From Bacteroidales bacterium (GTDB taxonomy: Bacteria > Bacteroidota > Bacteroidia > Bacteroidales > VadinHA17): 12,742 nucleotides of DNA. This document shows positions 1 through 7,207 of the stretch, in pieces. The DNA lies in the NCBI GenBank assembly GCA_003520925.1, contig DOTV01000072.1, forward strand, positions 19,739 to 32,480, given 5' to 3'. A program made the translations under genes and the position numbers. Under the pieces are notes generated by a model, which saw nothing but the letters and a program-made list of their open reading frames with translations, was not told where the DNA came from and ran no database searches. Position 1 is the stretch's first letter. The number at the start of each line of letters is the position of its first letter.

Positions 1-1265
1 AGCCACAGCATCCACAGTTTGTTCGGCATATCCGATCCGATCCCGAAATCGATTATTCCCTGATAGATCATCCATTTTGATGCAAAGCCATTGAACGGAG
101 GGACACCCGAAATTGACATTGCAAAAATCAGAGAGGTGGCGAAAGTCACAGGCATTGTCTTTGAAAGTCCTCCGAGATCATCGATGTTATCTTTTCCGGT
201 CCTGAATTCAACACAGCCTGCTGATAGGAAGAGACCGCTTTTGTATATTGCATTGTTAATCATGTGAAAGAGGCCTGCGGCTACACCTATAGCAGATCCC
301 AACCCGAATCCTATTATCATGTATCCAACCTGGGACACAGCATGAAATCCAAGCAGTTTTTTATAGTTATGCTGAACCAAAGCCATCATGACAGCAATAA
401 TTATAGTAATTCCGCCTGTCAGGAGAAGTGCGAAAGTGAGCCATTTATTGAGTATGAACATGCCGGAAGTCAACCGTGACAGGAAGTATATTCCAAGAAG
501 TTTGTCAAGTGAAGCGGGAAGTATTGCCGAAGATGATGCAGGAGCTGTTTTGGTGTAGTCGGGAACCCAGGTATGAAATGGAAATGCTCCTGCCTTTGTG
601 AAACTGCCTGCCAGTAAAGCTAAAAATGCAGTTATTGTCAGGGGGTTGTCGGTAACGAGTGAAGTGGTGCTTATATTGAGCGATCCTGTCAGCTTCCAGA
701 TTAGAGCGATACCAATCAACATAATGGAATCGGATGCACCGATAAGGATAAGAGTCTTTTTTGCGGCCGCGGAACTCTCTTCTGTATCACCAGGTATCAG
801 TTTGTAAAGAGTAATTCCGAGTATCCCCCAGAAGATAATGAATAACAGAAGATTATCAGAAAAAACAGCTCCTGCTGAACAACCGGCAGTCAGCAGAAAA
901 TACGGATAGTAATTCCTTACTCTTCCATCTTTTATATAAAAAAGGGAGTATAGAAGAACAAGGAATGAAAACAGGCTTATGAACAATACAATAAGACGGC
1001 TCAGATTATCGGCATTGAGAATTACATACCGTCCGGTATCTCTAAGGATGTCGGTCGAGGATATCGTAATACCTGATAACCTTATCATTTCGCTTAGAGT
1101 GCCGGCTTCAATATTTTTTAAATAGACTGAAATTGCCAGGAAGCAGGTGACAATACTTATTAAAAGGGCAATAACTCCTTTGATGGTTCTGAGTTTGTCA
1201 GGAACCAGGAACAGCAGAAGTCCAGTGACAACTGGCAGTAGAATTATGCCGACAATTTCATTCAT
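1..1265 (-). CDS. NuoL/MbhH-type proton-conducting antiporter subunit of the hydrogenase (3' part cut by window edge)
   Basis: Reading the minus strand from the ATG at 1265 gives an uninterrupted 421-residue hydrophobic protein that runs off the window start, so the C-terminus is missing. It belongs to the Mrp antiporter-like family (NuoL/M/N, HyfB, MbhH), multi-spanning subunits that couple redox chemistry to H+ or Na+ translocation. Family landmarks are visible: K224 in FTKAGAFPFHTW followed by H231, the segment LPASLDKLLGIY with K255, HMINNAIYKSGLFL with K342, and ISGVPPFNGFASKW near residue 385. One oddity is FWGILG near residue 147, where most relatives have FWE: the TM5 glutamate of the canonical channel is glycine. 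The start codon overlaps the large-subunit stop as ATGA, indicating translational coupling. Family assignment is firm; the transported ion is not readable. Confidence 0.9.
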   Translation of the reverse strand, partial: MNEIVGIILLPVVTGLLLFLVPDKLRTIKGVIALLISIVTCFLAISVYLKNIEAGTLSEMIRLSGITISSTDILRDTGRYVILNADNLSRLIVLFISLFSFLVLLYSLFYIKDGRVRNYYPYFLLTAGCSAGAVFSDNLLLFIIFWGILGITLYKLIPGDTEESSAAAKKTLILIGASDSIMLIGIALIWKLTGSLNISTTSLVTDNPLTITAFLALLAGSFTKAGAFPFHTWVPDYTKTAPASSSAILPASLDKLLGIYFLSRLTSGMFILNKWLTFALLLTGGITIIIAVMMALVQHNYKKLLGFHAVSQVGYMIIGFGLGSAIGVAAGLFHMINNAIYKSGLFLSAGCVEFRTGKDNIDDLGGLSKTMPVTFATSLIFAMSISGVPPFNGFASKWMIYQGIIDFGIGSDMPNKLWMLW

Positions 1266-2467
1266 TTGCTTTTCTTAAGTTCTTCCATTATATCCTGTGA
1301 TCTTCTTATTGATTTGTCAATCAGTTCTCTTGCATTCATTATTTTTTCACCTGAATGAACATCATAAACAACAGCCATCCGTTCGGTGCAGCAGTAGCAG
1401 GGGTCAACTCCTGCAAGCGTAATTGTGGCATCTGCTATTGTCTGCCCTACACATGATTTTTTAAAGGTCGCAATGTTGACATAGCTCGGAGCTCTAATCT
1501 TATGCCTTGCAGGTGAGTTTGAACCGTCCGACATGACAAAATGAAAAACTTCACCTCTCGGGGCTTCAGCTCTGCCATTTCCTATGCCTTCGGGTATCTC
1601 ATTCACCTTTACCAATATATCCCCCTCTTTTTCCTTCTCAAGTCCTTTCAGACACTGTTCAATTATTGAGATTGACTCATACATCTCAAGCAGGCGCACC
1701 TCAGCTTTTGCAAAAACATCGCCCTCCTGAGCAGTTATCACCTTCCAGTCAACCAGAGGATACGCAGCATAAGGATCATCCTTCCTCACATCAATTGCCA
1801 CTCCTGACGCTCTTGCTGTGGGTCCCACCGCACCATAATCCAGCACATCCTGTTTTGTCAGAATGCCTACACCTTTCAACCGTGAATGGATAACCGGATC
1901 GTCCATCACCGCACCAGTTAGAAGGTCGGTTTTGGTTTTGACATCAGTCAGGATCTTCCTTATCGCTACAATTTTATCAGTCTCAATATCCCTTCTCACT
2001 CCTCCAACCCTGAACATAGCATAGCTGTTCCTGTTTCCGGTTATCATCTCGAACAGGTCCAGTACAGGCTCACGGTATTTCCAGGCCCACATAAAAACAG
2101 TGTTATACCCAAGGAAATGGCCGGCAAGTCCTACCCATAGAAGGTGGCTGTGAATCCGTTCAAGTTCACCGATAATCGATCTTATATATTTTGCTCTGTC
2201 GGTTGGTTCTATACCGGCTATTTCTTCAACGGCATTGGCAAAAGCAAAAGGGTGGGAGGTGGAGCATATCCCGCAGATGCGTTCGACAAGAAAAAACACT
2301 TGTTCGTATGTCTTTGATTCACTGAGCTTTTCAATACTCCTGTGATTATAACCAGTTACCCACTGGATATCCCTGACTATTTCACCGTCACAGTAAAGCT
2401 TAAAAAGTTCGGGCTCCTCCTGAAGGGGATGATACGGACCTATGGGTATGAGTGTCTTTCTGCTCAT
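1262..2467 (-). CDS. Group 4 [NiFe] hydrogenase large (catalytic) subunit, NuoD/EchE/MbhL-like
   Basis: A 401-residue catalytic subunit of an energy-converting [NiFe] hydrogenase, homologous to NuoD of complex I. Both metal-binding motifs are present: RICGICSTSH at residues 63-72 (C65, C68) and DPCYCCTER at 355-363 (C357, C360). True NuoD proteins lack these four cysteines, so this is a hydrogenase, not complex I. The arginine where soluble hydrogenases have histidine (DPCxxCxxH) is typical of group 4. The enzyme would interconvert H+ and H2 at a cytoplasmic site on the membrane complex. About 38 residues follow the second motif; whether they are cleaved on maturation cannot be seen, and no maturation endopeptidase lies nearby. 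ATG start overlaps the stop of the 30 kDa subunit gene (ATGA), and its own stop overlaps the antiporter start. Confidence 0.95.
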   Translation of the reverse strand: MSRKTLIPIGPYHPLQEEPELFKLYCDGEIVRDIQWVTGYNHRSIEKLSESKTYEQVFFLVERICGICSTSHPFAFANAVEEIAGIEPTDRAKYIRSIIGELERIHSHLLWVGLAGHFLGYNTVFMWAWKYREPVLDLFEMITGNRNSYAMFRVGGVRRDIETDKIVAIRKILTDVKTKTDLLTGAVMDDPVIHSRLKGVGILTKQDVLDYGAVGPTARASGVAIDVRKDDPYAAYPLVDWKVITAQEGDVFAKAEVRLLEMYESISIIEQCLKGLEKEKEGDILVKVNEIPEGIGNGRAEAPRGEVFHFVMSDGSNSPARHKIRAPSYVNIATFKKSCVGQTIADATITLAGVDPCYCCTERMAVVYDVHSGEKIMNARELIDKSIRRSQDIMEELKKSK

Positions 2468-2922
2468 TCTTTCTCCTCTGAAATTGATTTAAACTCCTTA
2501 CGGTATGGATAAACACCTTCTGCCCAGTTACCTTCCGATATCAGTTTATCCTGGTTCGGATGATTAAGAAAGTTAATTCCAAAAAGCTCGTGCATTTCCC
2601 TTTCGATCCAGTTTGAAGCATTGAACATATTGGAAAGCGATTCCACTTCCGGATTGTTCCTGTCGAGAATTACATGAAGGTTAAGAATAAGACCGGCAGA
2701 ATCAAGGCTGAAATGATAGTGGATCTCAAAGCCTCTTTTAGTATGAATTGCTGAAGCAATGATGAACCTGAATCCTGCATCCTTATATAAATAGGATGAG
2801 ATATCAGGCAATGAAGCCGGGCTGATCGTTATTACAATGCGCTTCCGGTTCTTTTCAATCACCTCAAGAATGCCGGTTTTAAATTGGTCCTTCAGCTTTT
2901 CTACTATATAATCCGTTCCCAT
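2464..2922 (-). CDS. NuoC-like 30 kDa subunit of group 4 hydrogenase
   Basis: A 152-residue protein of the respiratory-chain 30 kDa subunit family (NuoC, EchD, N-terminal part of HycE). The family signature is visible at residues 105-123 as WIEREMHELFGINFLNHPN, with conserved ERE and the downstream HP. The short C-terminal stretch after it (VYPYRKEF) matches the usual PLRKDF-type ending. It has no cofactor motifs, and its expected role is structural, packing against the large and small subunits in the cytoplasmic arm. Its stop overlaps the large-subunit start by four bases. It is separated from the upstream small-subunit gene by a 65-base spacer holding a heptamer repeat, unusually long for this operon. 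ATG at 2922 is the only sensible start. Confidence 0.88.
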   Translation of the reverse strand: MGTDYIVEKLKDQFKTGILEVIEKNRKRIVITISPASLPDISSYLYKDAGFRFIIASAIHTKRGFEIHYHFSLDSAGLILNLHVILDRNNPEVESLSNMFNASNWIEREMHELFGINFLNHPNQDKLISEGNWAEGVYPYRKEFKSISEEKE

Positions 2923-2941
2923 ATATTTTGCTTTTTTACAT

Positions 2942-2983
2942 CTCCCTTCCCCTCACCTCGAACCCCGTACCTCGTACCCTACA
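2942..2983. repeat. Degenerate heptanucleotide tandem repeat in an operon spacer
   Basis: Between the small-subunit and 30 kDa-subunit genes the plus strand reads as consecutive 7-mers: CTCCCTT, CCCCTCA, CCTCGAA, CCCCGTA, CCTCGTA, CCCTACA. The last five fit a CCTCGTA-like consensus with one or more changes each. In mRNA sense this is a run of G-rich TACGAGG/TACGGGG units between stop and start codons. Composition differs sharply from the AT-rich flanks. It resembles short tandem heptamer repeats seen between genes in some bacteria. Whether it recurs elsewhere in this genome cannot be seen here. Confidence 0.55.
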
Positions 2984-2987
2984 CCAA

Positions 2988-3398
2988 TTATTTATTTACA
3001 AGCTTCACTATTCCCGCAATTATCGCCTCCGGTTTTGGCGGACAGCCGGGGATATACGCATCCACCGGAATAACCTTATCAACCGGACCTGCAAAAGTTA
3101 TGCTTTCAGCAAACAGCCCGCCGGTACAGCCGCAAGCTCCGATAGCCACTACAAGTATCGGTTTGGGAGCCTGGTTATAAATCTCAATCAGTCTTTCCCT
3201 GTCATGATGATTTATTGAACCGTTCACAAGCAATACATCTGCGTGTCTTATACTGCCAACAAGAAGTATCCCGAAACGTTCCAGATCGTGCCTTGGAGTA
3301 AGGCAATCGAGGATCTCAATATCGCAATTATTGCATGAGGCTCCCCCGAAGTGAAATACCCAGAGTGATTTCTTGAAGCAATAACTTTTAAATCCCAC
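2988..3398 (-). CDS. Group 4 [NiFe] hydrogenase small subunit, NuoB/EchC/MbhJ-like
   Basis: A 136-residue electron-transfer subunit that should hold the single proximal [4Fe-4S] cluster next to the NiFe site. The four ligands are visible: C22 and C25 in GGASCNNCDIE, C89 in AIGACGCTGG, and C119 in IPGCPPKP. The CxxC spacing is that of hydrogenases, whereas NuoB has adjacent cysteines. Length is normal for the short group 4 small subunit, which lacks the extra clusters of larger types. The start is GTG. The 24 bases upstream stay in frame back to the NuoH-like stop and encode a plausible SERLKLKN but contain no ATG, GTG or TTG, so GTG at 3398 is the best choice. It follows the NuoH-like gene after 24 bases. 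Confidence 0.93.
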   Translation of the reverse strand: MGFKSYCFKKSLWVFHFGGASCNNCDIEILDCLTPRHDLERFGILLVGSIRHADVLLVNGSINHHDRERLIEIYNQAPKPILVVAIGACGCTGGLFAESITFAGPVDKVIPVDAYIPGCPPKPEAIIAGIVKLVNK

Positions 3399-3422
3399 GT
3401 TTTTGAGCTTTAGCCGTTCAGA

Positions 3423-4355
3423 TTAATATCCAAATGTTATCAAAACTAATGCAATCACAGCAATCAGATTCATCCATATAATGAAAAACCTGACAGCCTG
3501 CTTTATTCTTATCCTTGGATTTGTATTCCTGATAAGAGTCAGCAGCAATACAATCCCCAGAACTTTAAGCATGCTCCATAATATATTTATGCCATCCAGT
3601 CTGAATCCTCCGAGCAAGACTGCAACAATCAGGGATGGCAATATAAAAAGCATTATATATTTTGTCAGCTTTATAAATGCATAGGCAGTTCCGGAGTATT
3701 CGATAAAGATTCCTTCAGTGATCTCAGTTTCAGCTTCCGGCATATCAAAAGGTACAAGAGCCAGTTTTGCCTGAATGCAAAAGATGGCAACAACAAACAG
3801 CAGTACACCCGACACACTCCCAATGAATGGTGATGATGCCTGCTGCACCTTAATTATGCTGTCAATTTCAAACTGTTGTCCGCATTTCATAATAATTCCG
3901 GTTATAACCAGCAGGAATGTAAGTTCATAGCTCAGGATAAGTTTCACTTCCCTCGAGCCACCGACTGCAGCAAGGGGATTACCGGATGCGAGGGCTCCGA
4001 TTATATATGAAAATGAAGGAATAGTAAGAAGGTAAAAAACTACGATAAGATCACCTCTGAACCCTGTTGTTATGTTGAACAGCGGCAGAAGAATAAAAAC
4101 TCCGGCCATCGTTGCTCCGAATACTGAAAATACCGGTGCCAGCAGGAAAGTAACAGGGGAACCATGTTTTGGAAGTATGGTTTCTTTTACAAGCAGCAAT
4201 TTGAAAAAGTCATAAAAAGGCTGTAGAACAGGCGGTCCTTTCCGGAATTGCACTCTGGCAGTCACTTTCCTGTCGAACCAGGAGAGGAATCCTCCGGTTA
4301 TGCCCACAAAAAGCAACCCGGGGAAGACAAGAAAATAAAAAAGATCAGCTGCCAT
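3423..4355 (-). CDS. NuoH-like membrane subunit of group 4 hydrogenase (EchB/HycD/MbhM family)
   Basis: A 310-residue multi-spanning protein that anchors the hydrogenase module and links it to the antiporter subunits. Complex I subunit 1 landmarks are visible: FDRKVTARVQFRKGPP at residues 27-42 (usually begins ER) and the acidic cytoplasmic loop PFDMPEAETEITEG at 202-215, followed by IEYSG. Hydrophobic segments cover most of the rest. I chose the ATG at 4355, giving the expected start MAADLFYFLVFPG; an in-frame ATG at 4454 would add 33 hydrophilic residues overlapping the ferredoxin gene and is unlikely. TAAAGAA lies about six bases upstream of 4355 and could serve as the ribosome binding site. 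The gap to the ferredoxin gene is ten bases. Confidence 0.93.
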   Translation of the reverse strand: MAADLFYFLVFPGLLFVGITGGFLSWFDRKVTARVQFRKGPPVLQPFYDFFKLLLVKETILPKHGSPVTFLLAPVFSVFGATMAGVFILLPLFNITTGFRGDLIVVFYLLTIPSFSYIIGALASGNPLAAVGGSREVKLILSYELTFLLVITGIIMKCGQQFEIDSIIKVQQASSPFIGSVSGVLLFVVAIFCIQAKLALVPFDMPEAETEITEGIFIEYSGTAYAFIKLTKYIMLFILPSLIVAVLLGGFRLDGINILWSMLKVLGIVLLLTLIRNTNPRIRIKQAVRFFIIWMNLIAVIALVLITFGY

Positions 4356-4365
4356 AATCAGTTCT

Positions 4366-4863
4366 TTACGGTTTTTCTGCGGCGTATAAATATTCCCTGA
4401 CAAGCACCTTGTTGTTAAGCAGGTAAATGTTCTCAGAGGGCGATTCATCTGCATCCGTCAATGTAACAACTCCCGGAGGACATGTCTTTATAAAAAGATC
4501 CAGCTCCCTGCTGTCACCCAGGTCATAATAGAGATCCTTGTTCCTGTGATGTTTAAAAAAATCTGTCATCATTGTACCAAACGGACAGACAGTAACACAT
4601 GACTTGCATGAGATGCAGAGGTTTGTATGCCTGTCGATGACTCCGTCGGCGTCTTTCTCGAGAGCTTCGGCCGGACAAACGGCAATACATGGTGCATCCT
4701 CGCACTTCCTGCATGAAAATCTGAAAGTCGCAAGTTCCCTGATCGATTTGAATCCGATTCCGGTATGTGATCCACGGAAATAACACTCCGGAAGTTCCAA
4801 AGCTGGATTTTCAGCCATAACTGATCTGAGTCTGATCATATCCAGGAGTATTCTTTGCGCCAT
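4366..4863 (-). CDS. Two-[4Fe-4S] ferredoxin-like electron-transfer subunit (HycB/EchF-like)
   Basis: A 165-residue iron-sulfur protein with two classic cluster motifs: C51, C54, C59, C63 in CRKCEDAPCIAVCP, and C83, C86, C89, C93 in CISCKSCVTVCP. The five-residue C-x2-C-x4-C-x3-C form of the first motif is the one found in HycB/DmsB-type subunits. There is no signal peptide or membrane segment, so it should sit on the cytoplasmic side and pass electrons between a donor or acceptor and the hydrogenase small subunit. It is longer than minimal ferredoxins, with a 50-residue N-terminal part and a C-terminal tail of about 70 residues without cysteine motifs. Position between the flavin module and the NuoH-like gene fits a wire joining the NAD(P)H site to the NiFe site; that link is inferred. 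Confidence 0.88.
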   Translation of the reverse strand: MAQRILLDMIRLRSVMAENPALELPECYFRGSHTGIGFKSIRELATFRFSCRKCEDAPCIAVCPAEALEKDADGVIDRHTNLCISCKSCVTVCPFGTMMTDFFKHHRNKDLYYDLGDSRELDLFIKTCPPGVVTLTDADESPSENIYLLNNKVLVREYLYAAEKP

Positions 4864-4873
4864 TTTCGGAACT

Positions 4874-5329
4874 TTAAAGCATCATTTGATTCATAAGCTG
4901 GAACCTTGTGTCGCTGAGCCTGTGAGAAATTGTCTGTGCTATTTTTGACATAGTTTTAAAACCAAAATCACAATCCTTTTCAATTTCTTCATTAAGCTTT
5001 TTTGCATCTATTGCGATTACTTTTGCCGGGGCCATTGCCATTACCCAAGCCGTTGAAATATATGGTGAAAAGACAGCAGACCAAGAAAAAAGCTGGCCCT
5101 CTTCAATTGAGCCCAGATGAATTCTTTTTTCTTTTGCCAGGCTTATTCCAAGCGACAGTGAACCCCCGAGTAAAACATATACCTCTGAAAGTACATCGTA
5201 CTGTTCAAACAGGATATCTTTTACTTTGAATTCTTTGATCGAACTCATTGTGGATATTGTTTCAAGCTGCTTGTCGGTATAGTGGTCAAAAAACCTGATT
5301 TTTTTAAAATCGCCCGTTGTCAGTTTCAT
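4874..5329 (-). CDS. Stand-alone cyclic-nucleotide-binding-fold protein, no DNA-binding domain
   Basis: A 151-residue protein matching the N-terminal beta-roll of CRP/FNR-type proteins: FFDHYTDKQLETI at the start, then VKDILFEQYDVLSEVYVLLGGSLSL, and a C-terminal helix. It ends before any helix-turn-helix, so it is not a transcription factor by itself. The phosphate-binding cassette is altered: GQLFSWSAVFSPYISTAWV (79-97) has Ser-Trp where cAMP binders have Gly-Glu, and no arginine in the usual phosphate-binding place. Binding of cAMP is therefore doubtful; it may sense another ligand or be a structural or regulatory partner of the complex. It lies inside the hydrogenase operon, 10 bases before the ferredoxin gene and 54 after the flavin subunit gene. 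Fold is well supported, role unknown. Confidence 0.82.
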   Translation of the reverse strand: MKLTTGDFKKIRFFDHYTDKQLETISTMSSIKEFKVKDILFEQYDVLSEVYVLLGGSLSLGISLAKEKRIHLGSIEEGQLFSWSAVFSPYISTAWVMAMAPAKVIAIDAKKLNEEIEKDCDFGFKTMSKIAQTISHRLSDTRFQLMNQMML

Positions 5330-5383
5330 GGCTGTTTTTATTCTAAATGGTTATCAGATTTATTAAAATCATTACTTTTTACT

Positions 5384-6208
5384 TCATTTCCAGATGTCAG
5401 GAGTATTCTTTAGTTCCCTGTACGTAAATACCGGTCCGTCCTTACAGACAAAAAACTCACCCATCATGCAATGCCCGCACTTCCCGAGTCCGCATGACAT
5501 GTTCTTTTCCATTGAAAGGTAAATCTGATCCTCATTGAATCCCATTTCAATAAGCCTTATAGTTCCGAACTTCATCATAATAGGCGGTCCGCATACAACA
5601 GCTATTGAATTTTCGAGATTGAACCTGATTTTATTTAAAAGGGTTGTTACAACGCCAACTGAACCATCCCATCCTTCATCAGGCTTATCGACCGTGCGGT
5701 AAGCTTCAAATTTCTCAGTGTTGTTAAGCCTGTTGAAGAGAGGCTTATAAACACAGTCAGCAGGAGTTTTGGATCCGTAACAAAGTATTACCTTTTCAAG
5801 TTTGTCTTTAATATGTTCAAGAGCATAAAGAAGCGACCTTATGGGAGCGAGTCCGCATCCGCCTCCGAGAATTATCACTTCTTTCCCGAAAAAGGTTTCA
5901 ACAGGATATCCTCTCCCGTAAGGACCTCTGATGCCCATAAAGGCACCTGGTTTGAGCGTATGCATTATGTCAGTCACATATCCCGTCCTCATAACTGTAA
6001 CTTCCAGCTTATCTTTAACATGCGGAGAGGATGATGGTGTGAAAGGAGCCTCCCCGATACCGTCGACAGATAATTCTATAAATTGTCCAGTCCCGAATGA
6101 AAACTCCTCCTCAGGGATGAGGACAAATGTCTTTATAAGAGGAGACTCATCGATAACCTCAGTCAGTCTGGCCTTTATCGGCTTATATATGTTCCTGACA
6201 TCATTCAT
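5384..6208 (-). CDS. FAD/NAD(P)H-binding, [2Fe-2S] subunit; sulfhydrogenase gamma / AsrB-like
   Basis: A 274-residue flavoprotein of the ferredoxin-NADP reductase/PyrK family. The N-terminal barrel ends in GEAPFTPSSSP (52-62), the variant FAD site of sulfhydrogenase gamma and AsrB proteins. A Rossmann-type nicotinamide domain follows with GGGCGLAPIRS (115-125) and CGPPIMMK (206-213). The C-terminus binds a [2Fe-2S] cluster through C239, C244, C247 and C255 in MSCGLGKCGHCMMGEFFVC. It should exchange electrons between NAD(P)H and the iron-sulfur beta subunit encoded just upstream. The start ATG is six bases after the beta stop codon. No siroheme sulfite reductase gene accompanies it, so hydrogenase-linked NAD(P)H chemistry is more likely than sulfite reduction. 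NADH versus NADPH preference cannot be read off. Confidence 0.9.
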   Translation of the reverse strand: MNDVRNIYKPIKARLTEVIDESPLIKTFVLIPEEEFSFGTGQFIELSVDGIGEAPFTPSSSPHVKDKLEVTVMRTGYVTDIMHTLKPGAFMGIRGPYGRGYPVETFFGKEVIILGGGCGLAPIRSLLYALEHIKDKLEKVILCYGSKTPADCVYKPLFNRLNNTEKFEAYRTVDKPDEGWDGSVGVVTTLLNKIRFNLENSIAVVCGPPIMMKFGTIRLIEMGFNEDQIYLSMEKNMSCGLGKCGHCMMGEFFVCKDGPVFTYRELKNTPDIWK

Positions 6209-6214
6209 TTCAGG

Positions 6215-7207
6215 CTAGGTTGCCAATTCCTTGAATAATTCATTCTTATTTATCTTCCCTATACAAGCCTCGATACACCTTCCGCATCCGGTGCAGGCAA
6301 TAGGGCTGAATTTTTGAGGTTTCCAGACATACTTGCACATATATCTGTTCCGGAAACGGGCATGCAGTTCCCCGAGGGAATCTTCACCTCCTGCAACCCG
6401 TTGAAATCCGGGATACTGGCAGGCGTCAAGCTGTTTGATCTTTTCAAAGCCCGGTTTATCGATCAGAAGAAAACATGAACATGTCGGACATATGGTTGCA
6501 CATGCACCGCATGATACGCAACTGGCTGAATATTTCCTCCAGATGCTGTCTCCGGCATTTTTAACGATTGCACCGGTAGCCTGGTAGTCGGGAAGACCCT
6601 TATTTGACTCGACCAGCAATGATTCTGCCTTACTGTTTGCACTATCAATATCGCTGATTATTTTCTCATCCTTCAGAACCTGAACAAAAGCCAGCTGTTT
6701 GATGAACTCCCTGCCCCTGTCATTATTAACCCGAAATACAATCAGATCATTATTTCTTATCACTGCAAGATCTGAATCTTCATCCGACCATGGTTTGATT
6801 CCATACGATGTGCAATGGCAATGCTCCTGTTTAACAAAGCAATCGACCGAGATCAGTAAAGTGTTATCACGTCTTTCTTTATAAGCCTGGTCGCTGAAGT
6901 CCTTATCAAGGTATATTTCATCAAGGATTTTCAATCCATGAATATCACAATTTGGGGCGCCGATTATTATTCTCCGTCGTTTAAGCGCGATTCCCGATGT
7001 TACATTTTCTTTTACGGGGAGGAAAAAGGTCTTAAGTGATGTGGCTGGTTTTGCTTTATTGTATGATATGCTGCCGATATTCTCAGGTCGCACCATTTCA
7101 TAATCAATGCCAAATTCGTTTTCCAACGCTGCGAAAATAGTATAGGACAACAGCAGTTGTTCAATGGCTTTCTCCCATTCTTCTTTTTTGATGCTCAGAT
7201 ATTGCAT
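6215..7207 (-). CDS. Iron-sulfur subunit, sulfhydrogenase beta / AsrA-like (4Fe-4S dicluster)
   Basis: A 330-residue cytoplasmic protein related to the beta subunit of archaeal sulfhydrogenases and to AsrA of anaerobic sulfite reductase. Family features are GAPNCDIHGLKILDEIYL (83-100), followed by a Cys/His-rich CFVKQEHCHCTS (123-134), and two C-terminal cluster motifs: C230, C233, C236, C240 in CVSCGACATICPTC and C305, C308, C311, C315 in CTGCGRCIEAC. The intervening DACQYPGFQRVAGG (261-274) is also typical. It should relay electrons between the flavin subunit and the hydrogenase-side ferredoxin. It is the first gene of the left operon; its ATG lies one base from the Rex operator at 7209-7228. 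There is no clear Shine-Dalgarno sequence, because the operator occupies that position. Confidence 0.88.
   Translation of the reverse strand: MQYLSIKKEEWEKAIEQLLLSYTIFAALENEFGIDYEMVRPENIGSISYNKAKPATSLKTFFLPVKENVTSGIALKRRRIIIGAPNCDIHGLKILDEIYLDKDFSDQAYKERRDNTLLISVDCFVKQEHCHCTSYGIKPWSDEDSDLAVIRNNDLIVFRVNNDRGREFIKQLAFVQVLKDEKIISDIDSANSKAESLLVESNKGLPDYQATGAIVKNAGDSIWRKYSASCVSCGACATICPTCSCFLLIDKPGFEKIKQLDACQYPGFQRVAGGEDSLGELHARFRNRYMCKYVWKPQKFSPIACTGCGRCIEACIGKINKNELFKELAT

Noticed and set aside
4356..4454. N-terminal extension of the NuoH-like protein from an ATG at 4454
   Set aside because: It adds 33 hydrophilic residues entirely overlapping the ferredoxin gene; the internal ATG at 4355 gives the family-like start and has a ribosome binding site.
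1262..4863. Ordinary respiratory complex I (nuo) cluster
   Set aside because: The NuoD-like protein retains both CxxC pairs for the NiFe site and the NuoB-like protein has CxxC rather than adjacent cysteines; hyp genes lie next door.
5384..7207. Anaerobic sulfite reductase asrAB
   Set aside because: No siroheme subunit (asrC) is present, and the genes run into hydrogenase subunits; the same families serve as sulfhydrogenase beta and gamma.
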